Origin: JBMYYR01 sp965243605
GTDB taxonomy: Bacteria > Bacteroidota > Bacteroidia > Flavobacteriales > CAJXXR01
Direction: 5' to 3'
Assembly: GCA_965243605.1 (NCBI GenBank)
Contig: CBDEVQ010000091.1
Span: 47,269-111,268, forward strand
DNA: 64,000 bases
The notes beneath the pieces are model-generated. The model did no database searches, was not told the origin of the DNA, and saw only the letters and a program-made list of their open reading frames with translations. Shown piece by piece: positions 9,333 through 17,359 of this stretch. A program made the position numbers and the translations under genes. The first letter of the stretch is position 1. The number at the start of each line of letters is the position of its first letter.

Positions 9333-9767
9333 TTATGCTTTCTTGATGTTCTTCTTTGAAGTCGTCGATTGCTCGGGTGAGGAGTTTTTTCGGATAGGTA
9401 TATTATACTCTTTCTCTGCCATATCAATGATCATATCAAAAATGATCGCTTTCTTATCTGCTTGTTCAACCTGTTTCTCAAGGTGAGCTTTCTGCTTCTC
9501 AAGTAATCGAACCTTTTGCTCTAACTCCAATAATTTCTGAGCTGGTGTTTTTGGCATATTTGAAGGTGTTTGGTTTTCCCAATCAAAGTTACCATATTTT
9601 CTGAGCCAATTTACTACTGTCGATCGTGATTGGATACCATATTTCCTAACAGCACCTGTCGTTGAAAGTTCTCCACGTTCAATTTCATTGATCACTTGAA
9701 GTTTAAAGGATAACGAGTAATCCTTTTGGCTACGCTTAACGTAATCCGTTTTTCCATCTTTATTCAT
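9333..9767 (-). CDS. IS3-family transposase OrfA
   Basis: 144 residues from the preferred ATG at 9767 (MNKDGKTDYVKRSQ). An ATG 39 nt upstream exists only because the IS end abuts a T of the target, with its first base outside the element, so it is unlikely to be the native start. The N-terminal helix-turn-helix (AVRKYGIQSRSTVVNWLRKYG) binds IS ends and the C-terminal leucine-zipper coiled coil (ELEQKVRLLEKQKAHLEKQV) mediates multimerisation. The heptamer at 9384-9390 near its end allows -1 fusion to OrfB. Confidence 0.88.
   Translation of the reverse strand: MNKDGKTDYVKRSQKDYSLSFKLQVINEIERGELSTTGAVRKYGIQSRSTVVNWLRKYGNFDWENQTPSNMPKTPAQKLLELEQKVRLLEKQKAHLEKQVEQADKKAIIFDMIIDMAEKEYNIPIRKNSSPEQSTTSKKNIKKA
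9384..9390 (-). promoter_or_regulatory. Programmed -1 frameshift heptamer of the first IS
   Basis: On the minus strand OrfA reads CGA AAA AAC, giving the slippery heptamer A AAA AAC. Slipping by -1 joins the OrfB frame, whose next residues (LLTRAIDDFKEEH) lead into the OrfB N-terminus. IS3-family elements make their OrfAB transposase this way. Confidence 0.75.
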
Positions 9768-9780
9768 TACAGTTTTTTTT

Positions 9781-9805
9781 TGTAACGATATTTCAGGACG
9801 GGACA
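9781..9805. repeat. Right terminal inverted repeat of the first IS
   Basis: The reverse complement begins TGTCCCGTCCTGAAATATCG and matches the left end at 20 of 25 positions. It is followed by TTT. Confidence 0.9.
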
Positions 9806-9820
9806 TTTATTAAAATATAA

Positions 9821-9850
9821 AAGACGTACATTAAACTGTACGTCTTTTTT
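9821..9850. terminator. Bidirectional terminator between the kinase gene and the IS
   Basis: A perfect stem AAGACGTACA (9821-9830) / TGTACGTCTT (9837-9846) with a 6-nt loop. T-runs follow it on both strands. It ends the leftward kinase transcript and probably predates the IS insertion. Confidence 0.85.
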
Positions 9851-9857
9851 ATGGGGT

Positions 9858-10346
9858 TTATTCTCGAATTATTTTGGCCAATTTTAATTCTTCTTCATTA
9901 GGCGCTTCAAACCAAGATTCCATGAAGTTAAAGTCTTCTGGTTTAACGATAAATTGAAACGTTTCACCTTGTTCCTTATTCCTTTTCAGCACACGTTCCC
10001 AACGTGTCTCTTTTGGGGTATCTATATAATGCAGTTTATATTTTATTCCATTAGATTTTGCAAACAGCCTAAATTTTTCTCTATGAATAAATTTAGAAAA
10101 CCCTAAATCTAAAACCGTTTCAATATTAGATTCATTATGTTGTATAAGTAAGTTTTGAATCATTTGTTCAATACGTTCAATACGTTCTAACATCCATTCT
10201 AAACCATCTTGCTGGGTTTTGTCGGGTAAGAATAAGGTATTATTCCATTCATCGATTGAAAAAAGTACGCCATTACATTCTGTTTGTAATTGCTTAGAAT
10301 ATTGGGTTTTACCAGCTCCTGTATTTCCTACTATAATATGAATCAT
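9858..10346 (-). CDS. P-loop kinase / AAA-type ATP-binding protein
   Basis: 162 residues. A Walker A motif sits at the N-terminus (IVGNTGAGKTQYSKQL), followed by a segment typical of zeta-toxin or gluconate-kinase-like P-loop kinases (ETRWERVLKRN resembles the lid region). Such small kinases phosphorylate nucleotides, sugars or RNA ends; the substrate cannot be told here. It is monocistronic with its own terminator. No antitoxin-like gene adjoins it, so a zeta-toxin role is not supported. Confidence 0.75.
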   Translation of the reverse strand: MIHIIVGNTGAGKTQYSKQLQTECNGVLFSIDEWNNTLFLPDKTQQDGLEWMLERIERIEQMIQNLLIQHNESNIETVLDLGFSKFIHREKFRLFAKSNGIKYKLHYIDTPKETRWERVLKRNKEQGETFQFIVKPEDFNFMESWFEAPNEEELKLAKIIRE

Positions 10347-10473
10347 GGCATTACAATTTTACTTTTATTTATTTTTTATGTTTACTTTCTTTTATAAAAG
10401 ACACTAATAGGTGGAATTGAATTTATAAGAACAAATATGTTACAAATCTAATCTATCAATAAAAACTCCCAAC

Positions 10474-10519
10474 AAAAAACCGTTAGAACATTATAAAAAT
10501 CTTGTTCTAACGGTTTTTT
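10474..10519 (-). terminator. Rho-independent terminator of the lipoprotein gene
   Basis: A 17-bp stem AAAAAACCGTTAGAACA (10474-10490) / TGTTCTAACGGTTTTTT (10503-10519) with a 12-nt loop. The T-run is symmetrical, so it works in either direction. It lies about 50 nt past the stop of the leftward gene ending at 10570. Confidence 0.88.
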
Positions 10520-10569
10520 ATTTAAATGGTTTTTAAAGCATTAATACTACAGTAGAATACTTTTTACTA

Positions 10570-11166
10570 TTACATCTTAGAGTCTAATAAATCTTCAACG
10601 TGCTTACATAATACTTTAAATTTCCCTGGTTGAGGATTCCATCTTGTTGTCATGTGCAATGTTCGTTTGTTACATTCTTTTGCCTGCGGTCGTGCCCCTT
10701 CAACAAAATACGTTTCACCTTGATATCCAGGCTCGGCTATTTTTTCGGGCATTGTCCAATAGTCAGACTTATAAACTTGGGTAATAAATGCTTTCCATTC
10801 TTCTGTGGTTAAAGCGAACGTATTTTCTTTTACAATTGTTATATCAATATCAGTTTGAGAATTGGCTGCAACTGTAAAGGTTTTATAAGTCAACGTATAA
10901 TTTTCATTAGAATGATCTAATCGAATAACCTGCTTTTCCTCAGATAAGGCAGCACCTTTAAGAAGTCTATATGATTCGTGAGTATTCAATTCTAAATCAG
11001 GTTCGTTTAACTGGTAATACAAAGTCCTTAAATTATCCTTTGCTAAATCAAGAATTTTCATCTCATTTTCAGAATAAGATTCATTTTCAAATTGTTTACA
11101 ATTGTTATTACAAGAAACAATAAAAGAAGAAATAAAAACGGTAACTAAAAAACGTAAGATTTTCAT
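10570..11166 (-). CDS. Lipoprotein of unknown function
   Basis: 198 residues with a lipoprotein signal (MKILRFLVTVFISSFIVSC) and Cys19 as the lipidation site, so it should be anchored in an outer or inner membrane facing the periplasm. The rest is a single soluble domain with two cysteines besides the lipobox region and a conserved-looking FVEGARP segment. I do not recognise the family. It is monocistronic between the kinase gene and the disrupted sanA gene, with a strong terminator downstream. Confidence 0.7.
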   Translation of the reverse strand: MKILRFLVTVFISSFIVSCNNNCKQFENESYSENEMKILDLAKDNLRTLYYQLNEPDLELNTHESYRLLKGAALSEEKQVIRLDHSNENYTLTYKTFTVAANSQTDIDITIVKENTFALTTEEWKAFITQVYKSDYWTMPEKIAEPGYQGETYFVEGARPQAKECNKRTLHMTTRWNPQPGKFKVLCKHVEDLLDSKM

Positions 11167-11324
11167 ATAATGTATAAAATAGATTAAAACGTAAAAATAT
11201 AGAAAACTTCGAACTAAGAATCTATATTTTCAAAATAATATTTAAGATTAAACGAGTAAAATATTAGCCAATATACAACGTTAGTGTATGCAACATAATA
11301 ATTTGTATTAAAAAATGGGGAGGA

Positions 11325-11426
11325 ATGATTAAAAGAATTTTAAAGACAAGATATTTATTATTGAAGATGTGTATAGCCTTCATTAGTCCAATAGTCATCA
11401 TTTGGTATTTCTACCTTTGTTGGTAG
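11325..11426 (+). pseudogene. sanA: 5' fragment of a sanA-like gene, cut off by the second IS
   Basis: An ATG at 11325, preceded by GGGGAGGA, opens a frame giving MIKRILKTRYLLLKMCIAFI, a basic N-terminus and a membrane anchor like that of SanA. The frame meets a TAG inside the IS left repeat. The body of the protein resumes after the IS at 12647. Assignment to sanA depends on that downstream piece. Confidence 0.6.
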
Positions 11427-11458
11427 AGTAAGTTAAGACAAAACTTATTTTAGCAGTT

Positions 11459-11764
11459 ATGAAGAGAAGTACTTACGAAGAATCCTTTAAGTTAATGATA
11501 ATGGATTTATACAAAGGCGGACAATCGATGTCTAGCTTATCGTCTGAATATTCAATAAATTTGAATATGTTATATCGTTGGCGTCGAGAATATTTAAACC
11601 CAAAGCGTCCCAGTTTTACGGGCAGAGGCAATGCAGCTTTGACTGATGAACAAAAAGAACTAAAGCATTTAAAAGAAAAATTAAAAGATGTAACCATGGA
11701 ACGTGACATCTTAAAAAAGGCAGTAAGCATTTTCTCCAAGAAAGACAGAACAGGTACGCTATAA
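11459..11764 (+). CDS. IS3-family transposase OrfA (second IS)
   Basis: 101 residues. The N-terminal helix-turn-helix (KLMIMDLYKGGQSMSSLSSEYSINLNMLYRWRREYL) is of the transposase_8 type. A C-terminal coiled coil follows (ELKHLKEKLKDVTMERDILKKAVS), containing the near-invariant ERDILKKA block of IS3-family OrfA. It begins 39 nt inside the element. The heptamer in the DILKKA codons lets ribosomes shift -1 into OrfB to make the active fusion transposase. Confidence 0.92.
   Translation: MKRSTYEESFKLMIMDLYKGGQSMSSLSSEYSINLNMLYRWRREYLNPKRPSFTGRGNAALTDEQKELKHLKEKLKDVTMERDILKKAVSIFSKKDRTGTL
11713..11719 (+). promoter_or_regulatory. Programmed -1 frameshift heptamer of the second IS
   Basis: OrfA reads TTA AAA AAG, giving A AAA AAG, the classic IS3-family slippery site. 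After slippage the frame reads GSKHFLQERQNRYAIILEYS and runs without a stop into OrfB. Confidence 0.85.
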
Positions 11765-11766
11765 TT

Positions 11767-12633
11767 TTGGAATATTCAGCAACCTATTGTGTCGAGAAGA
11801 TGTGTAAGTCTTTAAATATAAGTTCTAATGCGTATTATTCATGGAAACGTAGGCTAGATATAGAACGTTCTAGCATCACAATAGAATTAAAAGAGTCTAT
11901 TCAAGCGGTTTATGCAGAAAATAGAGGATTGTACGGAGCTCCTAAACTCCAAAAAGCTCTAGAGAGAAAAGGTGTTTTTTACTCGAGGTCTTATATTTCT
12001 AGATTGATGAAAGAAATGGGGCTATATTCTAAGACACGTAGGAAATTTACTAATACAACGGACTCAAATCATAGTCATAGAGTAGAAGAAAATCATTTAG
12101 ATCGGAATTTTGAGGTATTAGAACTTGGGAAAGTATGGGTATCGGATATTACTTATATCAAAGTTAATCAGACCTGGCAATATTTAACTACAATGATTGA
12201 TTTAGCAGACCGTAAGGTTGTAGGGTGGTCTGTAAGTTCTAATCTAACAGCTACAGATACTGTTATTACAGCTTGGAAACATGCGCGATTAAATCGAAAT
12301 ATAGAAGATGACTTTATATTACACTCGGATCGTGGAGTACAATATACATGTGATGATTTTAAACAGATTATTAACTTAAATACAAAAGCGAAACAATCTA
12401 TGAGTAGAAAAGGAAATTGCTGGGATAATGCCGTTGCCGAGTCTTTTTTTAAAACAATTAAAACTGAACTATGCTACCTCATTACATTTGAATCTAAGAA
12501 ACATTTGGAGACCGAAATCTTTAAATATATGAACTGGTATAATAACTCTAGATTACACTCTACTCTAGACTACAAAACACCTACCGAAAAAGAACAAGAA
12601 TTAAGATACAAACAAATTAAACGAGTGGCTTAA
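11767..12633 (+). CDS. IS3-family transposase OrfB (second IS)
   Basis: 288 residues from a TTG, though the frame is open upstream to the slippery site, so the working product is probably the OrfAB fusion. An N-terminal HTH_21-type segment (AYYSWKRRL, YGAPKLQKALERKG) precedes the rve integrase core. The catalytic triad is complete: D in VWVSDITYIK, D in LHSDRGVQYT, and E in CWDNAVAESFFKTIK. Unlike the OrfB of the first IS, this one has no frame damage and could be active. Confidence 0.93.
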   Translation: MEYSATYCVEKMCKSLNISSNAYYSWKRRLDIERSSITIELKESIQAVYAENRGLYGAPKLQKALERKGVFYSRSYISRLMKEMGLYSKTRRKFTNTTDSNHSHRVEENHLDRNFEVLELGKVWVSDITYIKVNQTWQYLTTMIDLADRKVVGWSVSSNLTATDTVITAWKHARLNRNIEDDFILHSDRGVQYTCDDFKQIINLNTKAKQSMSRKGNCWDNAVAESFFKTIKTELCYLITFESKKHLETEIFKYMNWYNNSRLHSTLDYKTPTEKEQELRYKQIKRVA

Positions 12634-12646
12634 CTTTTTCTACCAA

Positions 12647-13242
12647 ATTTTGTAGGAATATCAATTTGTTTTCTTTATATTATTGTAAACAAATCTGTAG
12701 AATCGAATATATCATCAGAAATATCAGATCTGAAATACAATAGAGTTGGATTAGTTCTTGGCACATCAAAACGAATTGGTAATGGAACCATAAATCTATT
12801 CTTTAAATATAGAATTCAAGCCACACTAGATTTGTTTCATGCCGGTAAAATTGATTATATTCTGGTAAGTGGAGATAACAGTAGACAATCTTATGATGAA
12901 CCTACAGATTTTAAAAATGCATTAATTAAAGGTGGCGTTCCATCGCATAAAATATACCTAGATTATGCAGGATTTAGAACTTTAGATTCTATTGTAAGAG
13001 CTAAAAAAGTCTTTGGGTTAAATAAATTCACCATAATATCACAAGAGTTTCATAACCAACGTGCATTATATCTAGCTCAACATCATAATATAGATGCTGT
13101 AGCTTATAACGCAAAAGAGGTATTAGGACAATCTGGATTTAAAGTAAAATTAAGAGAATATTTAGCCCGTACAAAAATGTTTATTGATCTTTTAATCCAA
13201 ACACAACCCAAATACTTAGGGCAGAAAATACGAATTGAATAA
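12647..13242 (+). pseudogene. sanA: 3' part of a SanA-like DUF218 envelope protein, separated from its start by an IS
   Basis: The frame is open from the IS edge and reads through FVGISICFLYIIVN, a membrane segment, into the SanA core: VGLVLGTSKRIGNGTINLFFKYRIQ, YILVSGDNSRQSYDEP, KIYLDYAGFRTLDSIVRAKKVFG. These match the DUF218/YdcF-SanA family, which in E. coli affects the envelope barrier to vancomycin. No ATG precedes the core; the first usable start is a TTG at 12832, which would delete the first part of the DUF218 domain. A joined copy without the IS would be out of frame, so further change has occurred. Probably nonfunctional. Confidence 0.75.
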
Positions 13243-13499
13243 ATGAAAGAGAACCGTAATAGGAGAGCTAATTATTCAGTTAACTCAATTAAATGGTTCC
13301 TTATTATGAAAAACATGAGTTTTATCGACATTATTTCATAAAGCTCAATAAATTCAATACCTTTTAACCATATTTTATTTATCTAATAATTACACATTGT
13401 GTTTTTTTAAGTATTATTGGATGGAATAAATATTGCATAAGTACAATAAAAAATAATTGTACAAATTAAATTGTTGAATACGTAATAAATTAAAGAAAT

Positions 13500-14189
13500 A
13501 TGTCAGCTAAACAAATAGAACAAAAAACGTGGAATGAAATAAAGACGAATGACTCATGGCAAATATTTAAAATCATGGGTGAATTTGTTAATGGTTTTGA
13601 AAAAATGTCTGCTATTGGACCTTGTGTATCCATTTTCGGATCGGCAAGAACCGATGCGGAAGACCAATATTATAAACAAGCAACTGATATTGCTTACAGA
13701 ATTACTCAAAAAGGATATGGTGTAATAACAGGTGGTGGCCCTGGAATAATGGAAGCGGCTAATAAAGGAGCCTCAATAGGACAAGGTGCTTCGGTTGGGT
13801 TGAATATCGATTTACCTTTTGAACAACATAGCAATCCATACATAGATCGCGATAAAGATATTTTATTTGATTACTTCTTTGTAAGAAAGGTTGTTTTTAT
13901 GAAATATGCCCAGGCCTTCGTTGTTATGCCTGGTGGTTTTGGGACTCTAGATGAGCTATTTGAGGCCATAACATTAATTCAAACCAAAAAAATTAGAATA
14001 TATCCTATTGTACTTGTTGGTACATCGTATTGGAGTGGTCTGTTTGAATGGATTAAAAATACCATGTTAGCAGATGGGAAAATATCTGAAACGGATCTTG
14101 ATTTAATTCACATGACCGATGATTCTAGTGAAGTAGTAAGTATCATTGATAACTACTATAAGGAGCACAGGAATAGACCAAATTTCTAA
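13500..14189 (+). CDS. LOG-family Rossmann-fold protein (cytokinin riboside monophosphate phosphoribohydrolase type)
   Basis: 229 residues, TIGR00730-like. The family signature is complete: GGGPGIMEAANKGA near residues 78-91 and PGGFGTLDELFE near 144-155. LOG proteins hydrolyse nucleoside 5'-monophosphates to base plus ribose phosphate; those long called lysine decarboxylases are mostly misnamed. It is cytoplasmic, with no signal. It is monocistronic, with a terminator 11 nt downstream and dnaB beyond. Confidence 0.88.
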   Translation: MSAKQIEQKTWNEIKTNDSWQIFKIMGEFVNGFEKMSAIGPCVSIFGSARTDAEDQYYKQATDIAYRITQKGYGVITGGGPGIMEAANKGASIGQGASVGLNIDLPFEQHSNPYIDRDKDILFDYFFVRKVVFMKYAQAFVVMPGGFGTLDELFEAITLIQTKKIRIYPIVLVGTSYWSGLFEWIKNTMLADGKISETDLDLIHMTDDSSEVVSIIDNYYKEHRNRPNF

Positions 14190-14200
14190 ACCTAATATAC

Positions 14201-14245
14201 AATCCACCTGTATTAAATTATTGAATTTATACAGGTGGATTTTTA
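14201..14245 (+). terminator. Rho-independent terminator after the LOG-family gene
   Basis: The stem AATCCACCTGTAT / ATACAGGTGGATT (right arm 14229-14241) is followed by TTTTA. It begins 11 nt after the stop at 14189. Confidence 0.88.
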
Positions 14246-14314
14246 TGAAAAATAACTTTTATGAAAACCAATTCATAAATCTATATATTTCTGTTATTTT
14301 TTAGATTAAAAACG

Positions 14315-14344
14315 TTTCATTCTATAACCCGTTTACTATCTTTG
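14315..14344 (+). promoter_or_regulatory. dnaB promoter, apparently leaderless
   Basis: The -7 box TATCTTTG (14337-14344) is a perfect TAnnTTTG, with TTTC (14315-14318) 18 nt upstream as a -33 element. The ATG of dnaB is at 14350, only 5 nt after the box, where transcription should start, so the mRNA would have little or no leader. Confidence 0.6.
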
Positions 14345-14349
14345 TATTT

Positions 14350-15870
14350 ATGTCCGATACAGATCCAAAGAAAAATATATCCTTTAGTAATCCGATTCCT
14401 CAATCTGATTTTCAACTAACGAAAGGAAAACTTCCACCACAAGCCTTAGACATGGAAAAGGCTGTTTTGGGAGCTTTAATGATTGATAAAGAGGCGTTAA
14501 ATGAAGTTGTTGATATTTTAACTCATGAAGCATTTTATGACCGTAAACATCAACTGATTTATCAAGTTATTATCGAATTATTTGGAGATTCTCAACCAAT
14601 AGATATACTTACTATTGCAGAATCTTTGAGAAAAAAGGGAGAACTACAAACAATTGGAGGAGATTTATACTTAATAAACCTTACCCAAAAGGTAACGTCT
14701 TCGGCTCATATAGAATTTCATTCTAGAATCATATTACAAAAGTATTTACAACGTTCTTTAATTCACGTATCTAGTGAAATAATTGATGACGCTTTTGATG
14801 AAAAAACAGATGTTCTAGAACTTTTAGATAAAGCAGAATCTAAGCTATACGAAATTGCAAATGGAAACATTAAGAAATCATTTGATTCTGCTCAAAACTT
14901 AGTTCGTCAGGCCATTAAGCAAATTGAAGAAATTGCAAATAAGGAAGGATTAAGTGGTATTGCAACTGGTTTTATTAAAGTTGATAAACTTACATCAGGT
15001 TGGCAGCCATCAGATTTAATAATCTTAGCGGCACGTCCTGGAATGGGTAAAACAGCCTTTGTATTATCGATGACACGAAATATGGCTGTGCAATTTGGAC
15101 ATGGAGTTGCATTCTTCTCCTTAGAGATGTCTTCTGTACAGTTAATAACACGTTTAATTAGTTCAGAAACAGGTCTATCTTCAGAAAAGTTAAGAAAAGG
15201 AAATCTAGAAGACCATGAATGGCAACAGCTTTTAACAAAAGTAAAAGCCTTAGAGGAAGCACCAATATTTATTGATGATTCACCAGGTATTTCAGTGTTT
15301 GATTTACGTGCAAAATGTAGACGTTTAGTTTCTCAACACAACGTTAAAATCATAATAATCGATTACCTTCAGTTAATGACTGCAGGTGGAAAAGGAGGAA
15401 ACCGTGAACAAGAAATTTCTACAATTTCTAGATCTTTAAAAGGAATTGCCAAAGAATTAAACGTTCCAGTTATTGCGCTTTCACAGCTGTCTCGTGCCGT
15501 AGAGACCAGAACAGGTTCTAAACGTCCATTATTATCCGATTTACGTGAATCTGGAGCCATTGAACAAGATGCCGATATTGTAACCTTTATTTATAGACCA
15601 GAATATTATGGTTTAGAAGTTTGGGATGACGATGAAGAATCGAACTGTTTAGGACAAGCTGAATTTATTGTAGCTAAACACCGTAATGGTGGACTAGATA
15701 ATTTACGATTGAAATTTACAGGTAAATTTGCTCGTTTTGATAACTTAGAAGATGATAGTGACTTTACCAATGAAATTGCTTCTAAAATGAATATGGATGA
15801 TGATGATTTTTCATCCTCACAATTTATAGACCAATCTAAGCCAACAAACTTAGATGATGTTCCTTTTTAA
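14350..15870 (+). CDS. dnaB: Replicative DNA helicase DnaB
   Basis: 506 residues. An N-terminal primase-interacting domain (PPQALDMEKAVLGALMIDKEAL) precedes the RecA-like helicase domain. Walker A is AARPGMGKTAF with K234 and T235; the Walker B/L4 region is KIIIIDYLQLM; the DnaB signature LSQLSRAVETR and the arginine-finger region follow. It unwinds DNA ahead of the replication fork as a hexamer. The C-terminus ends DDVPF, resembling the acidic-aromatic SSB-type tip but not diagnostic. No intein interrupts it. The next gene starts 9 nt later. Confidence 0.97.
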   Translation: MSDTDPKKNISFSNPIPQSDFQLTKGKLPPQALDMEKAVLGALMIDKEALNEVVDILTHEAFYDRKHQLIYQVIIELFGDSQPIDILTIAESLRKKGELQTIGGDLYLINLTQKVTSSAHIEFHSRIILQKYLQRSLIHVSSEIIDDAFDEKTDVLELLDKAESKLYEIANGNIKKSFDSAQNLVRQAIKQIEEIANKEGLSGIATGFIKVDKLTSGWQPSDLIILAARPGMGKTAFVLSMTRNMAVQFGHGVAFFSLEMSSVQLITRLISSETGLSSEKLRKGNLEDHEWQQLLTKVKALEEAPIFIDDSPGISVFDLRAKCRRLVSQHNVKIIIIDYLQLMTAGGKGGNREQEISTISRSLKGIAKELNVPVIALSQLSRAVETRTGSKRPLLSDLRESGAIEQDADIVTFIYRPEYYGLEVWDDDEESNCLGQAEFIVAKHRNGGLDNLRLKFTGKFARFDNLEDDSDFTNEIASKMNMDDDDFSSSQFIDQSKPTNLDDVPF

Positions 15871-15879
15871 AATAAATAG

Positions 15880-17139
15880 ATGAAAAAATTCCTTTTTAAT
15901 ATTTGCTTACTTCTTTTCATAAGTCAAACATTTGGAGCTCGTATTTTAATTCCTATGGATGAAAATACACAAAAGAATCACCTTAAAGCCTATGGAATAG
16001 CCTTTTGGATGTTAGAAAATGAAGCCCCTGTAGATTGGTTATTGAATTATAGAGGAGGAAGCTTTATGTGTACTTATTTAAAGGAATTTGAAAGTGAATG
16101 TATAATTAGAGGGGTATCTTACGAAGTAATATCGGATAATCAAGTGGCTGATATTTACTCGGAAATACAACATCCAGAACAAAATAAAGACATCATTAAG
16201 CTTGAGAAAGCTCCAAAGATTGCCGTTTATTCTCCAAAAAGTAAACAACCCTGGGATGATGCGGTTACTTTAGCATTGACTTTTGCTGAAATTCCATATG
16301 ATATTATTTACGATGATGAAATTTTTGACGAATTATTAGCACAATACGATTGGTTACATCTGCACCACGAAGATTTCACTGGACAGTATGGTAAATTCTA
16401 TAGGTCTTATAAAAATGCCTCTTGGTATATCCAACAAAAAAAGGACTTTGAAGCTAACGCTAAGAAACATGGATTCGACAAAGTTTCGGAGGCCAAATTA
16501 GCGGTATCTAAAAAAGTAAAAGACTTTGTGATAGGAGGTGGTTTTCTATTTGCAATGTGCTCAGCAACCGACTCTTACGATATTGGTTTAGCGGCAGAAC
16601 ATACTGATATTTGTGGGCCAATGTTTGACGGAGATCCTATTGCAAATAATGCACAAGAAAAATTAGATTACGATCTAGGATTAGCATTCACCGACTATAA
16701 AATCTATTTTGATCCGAACATGTATGAATTTTCTACTATAGATGCAACGAGGACAAGAAAAATAGATGGAGCCAACGATTTCTTTACCCTATTCGATTTT
16801 TCCGCTAAATGGGATCCTGTTCCAACCATGTTAACACAAAACCACACTAAAGTTGTGAAAGGTTTTATGGGCCAAACAACATCCTTCAATAAAGATTATG
16901 TTAAATCTAATGTTCTTATTTTAGGAGAGAACAAAGGAGGGCATGAAGCCAAATATATTCATGGAAAACTTGGAAAAGGAATGTTTACCTTTTATGGTGG
17001 ACATGATCCAGAAGACTACCAACATAGAGTAGGAGATCCTAAAACTGAGTTAGACCTGCACCCTAACTCTCCTGGTTACCGTTTAATTCTGAACAATGTA
17101 TTGTTTCCAGCTGCAAAAAAGAAGAAGCAAAAAACCTGA
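15880..17139 (+). CDS. Exported glutamine-amidotransferase-like protein (often labelled asparagine synthetase B in flavobacteria)
   Basis: 419 residues with a signal peptide (MKKFLFNICLLLFISQTFGA), which rules out a cytoplasmic asparagine synthetase despite the common database name. The central part (DYDWLHLHHEDFTGQYGKFY, GGGFLFAMCSATDSYD) looks like a class I GATase or DUF4159-like Rossmann fold; the C of AMCSATD is where such proteins place the nucleophile. GKGMFTFYGGHDPEDYQH near the C-terminus is strongly patterned. It follows dnaB by 9 nt and is probably cotranscribed. The label is from remembered synteny; the reaction is unknown. Confidence 0.6.
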   Translation: MKKFLFNICLLLFISQTFGARILIPMDENTQKNHLKAYGIAFWMLENEAPVDWLLNYRGGSFMCTYLKEFESECIIRGVSYEVISDNQVADIYSEIQHPEQNKDIIKLEKAPKIAVYSPKSKQPWDDAVTLALTFAEIPYDIIYDDEIFDELLAQYDWLHLHHEDFTGQYGKFYRSYKNASWYIQQKKDFEANAKKHGFDKVSEAKLAVSKKVKDFVIGGGFLFAMCSATDSYDIGLAAEHTDICGPMFDGDPIANNAQEKLDYDLGLAFTDYKIYFDPNMYEFSTIDATRTRKIDGANDFFTLFDFSAKWDPVPTMLTQNHTKVVKGFMGQTTSFNKDYVKSNVLILGENKGGHEAKYIHGKLGKGMFTFYGGHDPEDYQHRVGDPKTELDLHPNSPGYRLILNNVLFPAAKKKKQKT

Positions 17140-17359
17140 TACAATAAATTAATATCAATTACATCACGTTATAAAATAATTCCGGGAATAAAGAATATAT
17201 AGAAAAATGAAGTCAATAGATTTCGACGTACTAGTAAGCGTTTCATAAGATTTGTTTTTTAGTAATTATCAATACAATAACATTCAGCCTAACGTCTGGG
17301 AAATGACGATAACTTAAGCCAATTATAGTTATGAATTAATGGGGAATATTTACTCGTAA

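Larger units (their letters stand above)
8466..9390 (-). pseudogene. IS3-family transposase OrfB, frameshifted
   Basis: DDE integrase-type transposase. Read from the slippery site at 9384-9390, the -1 frame gives a typical OrfB start (LLGVSRQVYYRS), then VWVSDITYIG with the first catalytic D. The second half has HSDRGLQY with the second D and AVAERINGIIKQEF with the catalytic E. The halves are in different frames. The break falls in a run of eight A on the coding strand (8912-8919). With seven A the protein reads LITDAYSKKIVGYD without interruption, so one extra A inactivates the gene unless slippage restores it. A sequencing indel is the alternative. Confidence 0.85.
8415..9805 (-). mobile_element. 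IS3-family insertion sequence (IS150/IS3-like)
   Basis: A 1391-bp element lies between the hydroxylase gene and the kinase gene. Its ends are inverted repeats starting TGTC and ending GACA, with 20 of 25 positions matching, and both fit the 5'-TG...CA-3' rule. TTT flanks both sides (8412-8414 and 9806-9808), consistent with a 3-bp target duplication. It encodes OrfA and OrfB on the minus strand with a programmed-frameshift heptamer. OrfB has an extra A, so this copy is probably inactive. Confidence 0.9.
11420..12646 (+). mobile_element. IS3-family insertion sequence, apparently intact
   Basis: About 1.23 kb, bounded by inverted repeats: left TTGGTAGAGTAAGTTAAG from 11420 and the right reverse complement TTGGTAGAAAAAGTTAAG ending at 12646 (16 of 18 match). 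It encodes OrfA and OrfB on the plus strand with an A AAA AAG slippery heptamer and complete DDE residues. It lies within a sanA-like gene. No clean target duplication can be assigned, so the exact ends may be off by one to three bases. Confidence 0.88.

Noticed and set aside
9804..9806. ATG at the extreme right end of the first IS as the start of OrfA
   Set aside because: Its first base belongs to the flanking TTT target sequence, so it cannot be the native IS start; the ATG at 9767 is better.
9858..10346. Zeta-type toxin of a toxin-antitoxin pair
   Set aside because: Only the P-loop is shared. No antitoxin-like gene is next to it and it has its own terminator.
11416..12652. TTTG on both sides of the second IS as a target-site duplication
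   Set aside because: It would force the ends to be asymmetric with respect to the inverted repeats, and the resulting join is out of frame for sanA.
15880..17139. Asparagine synthetase B
   Set aside because: The protein has a signal peptide and lacks the N-terminal Cys nucleophile and synthetase domain of AsnB.
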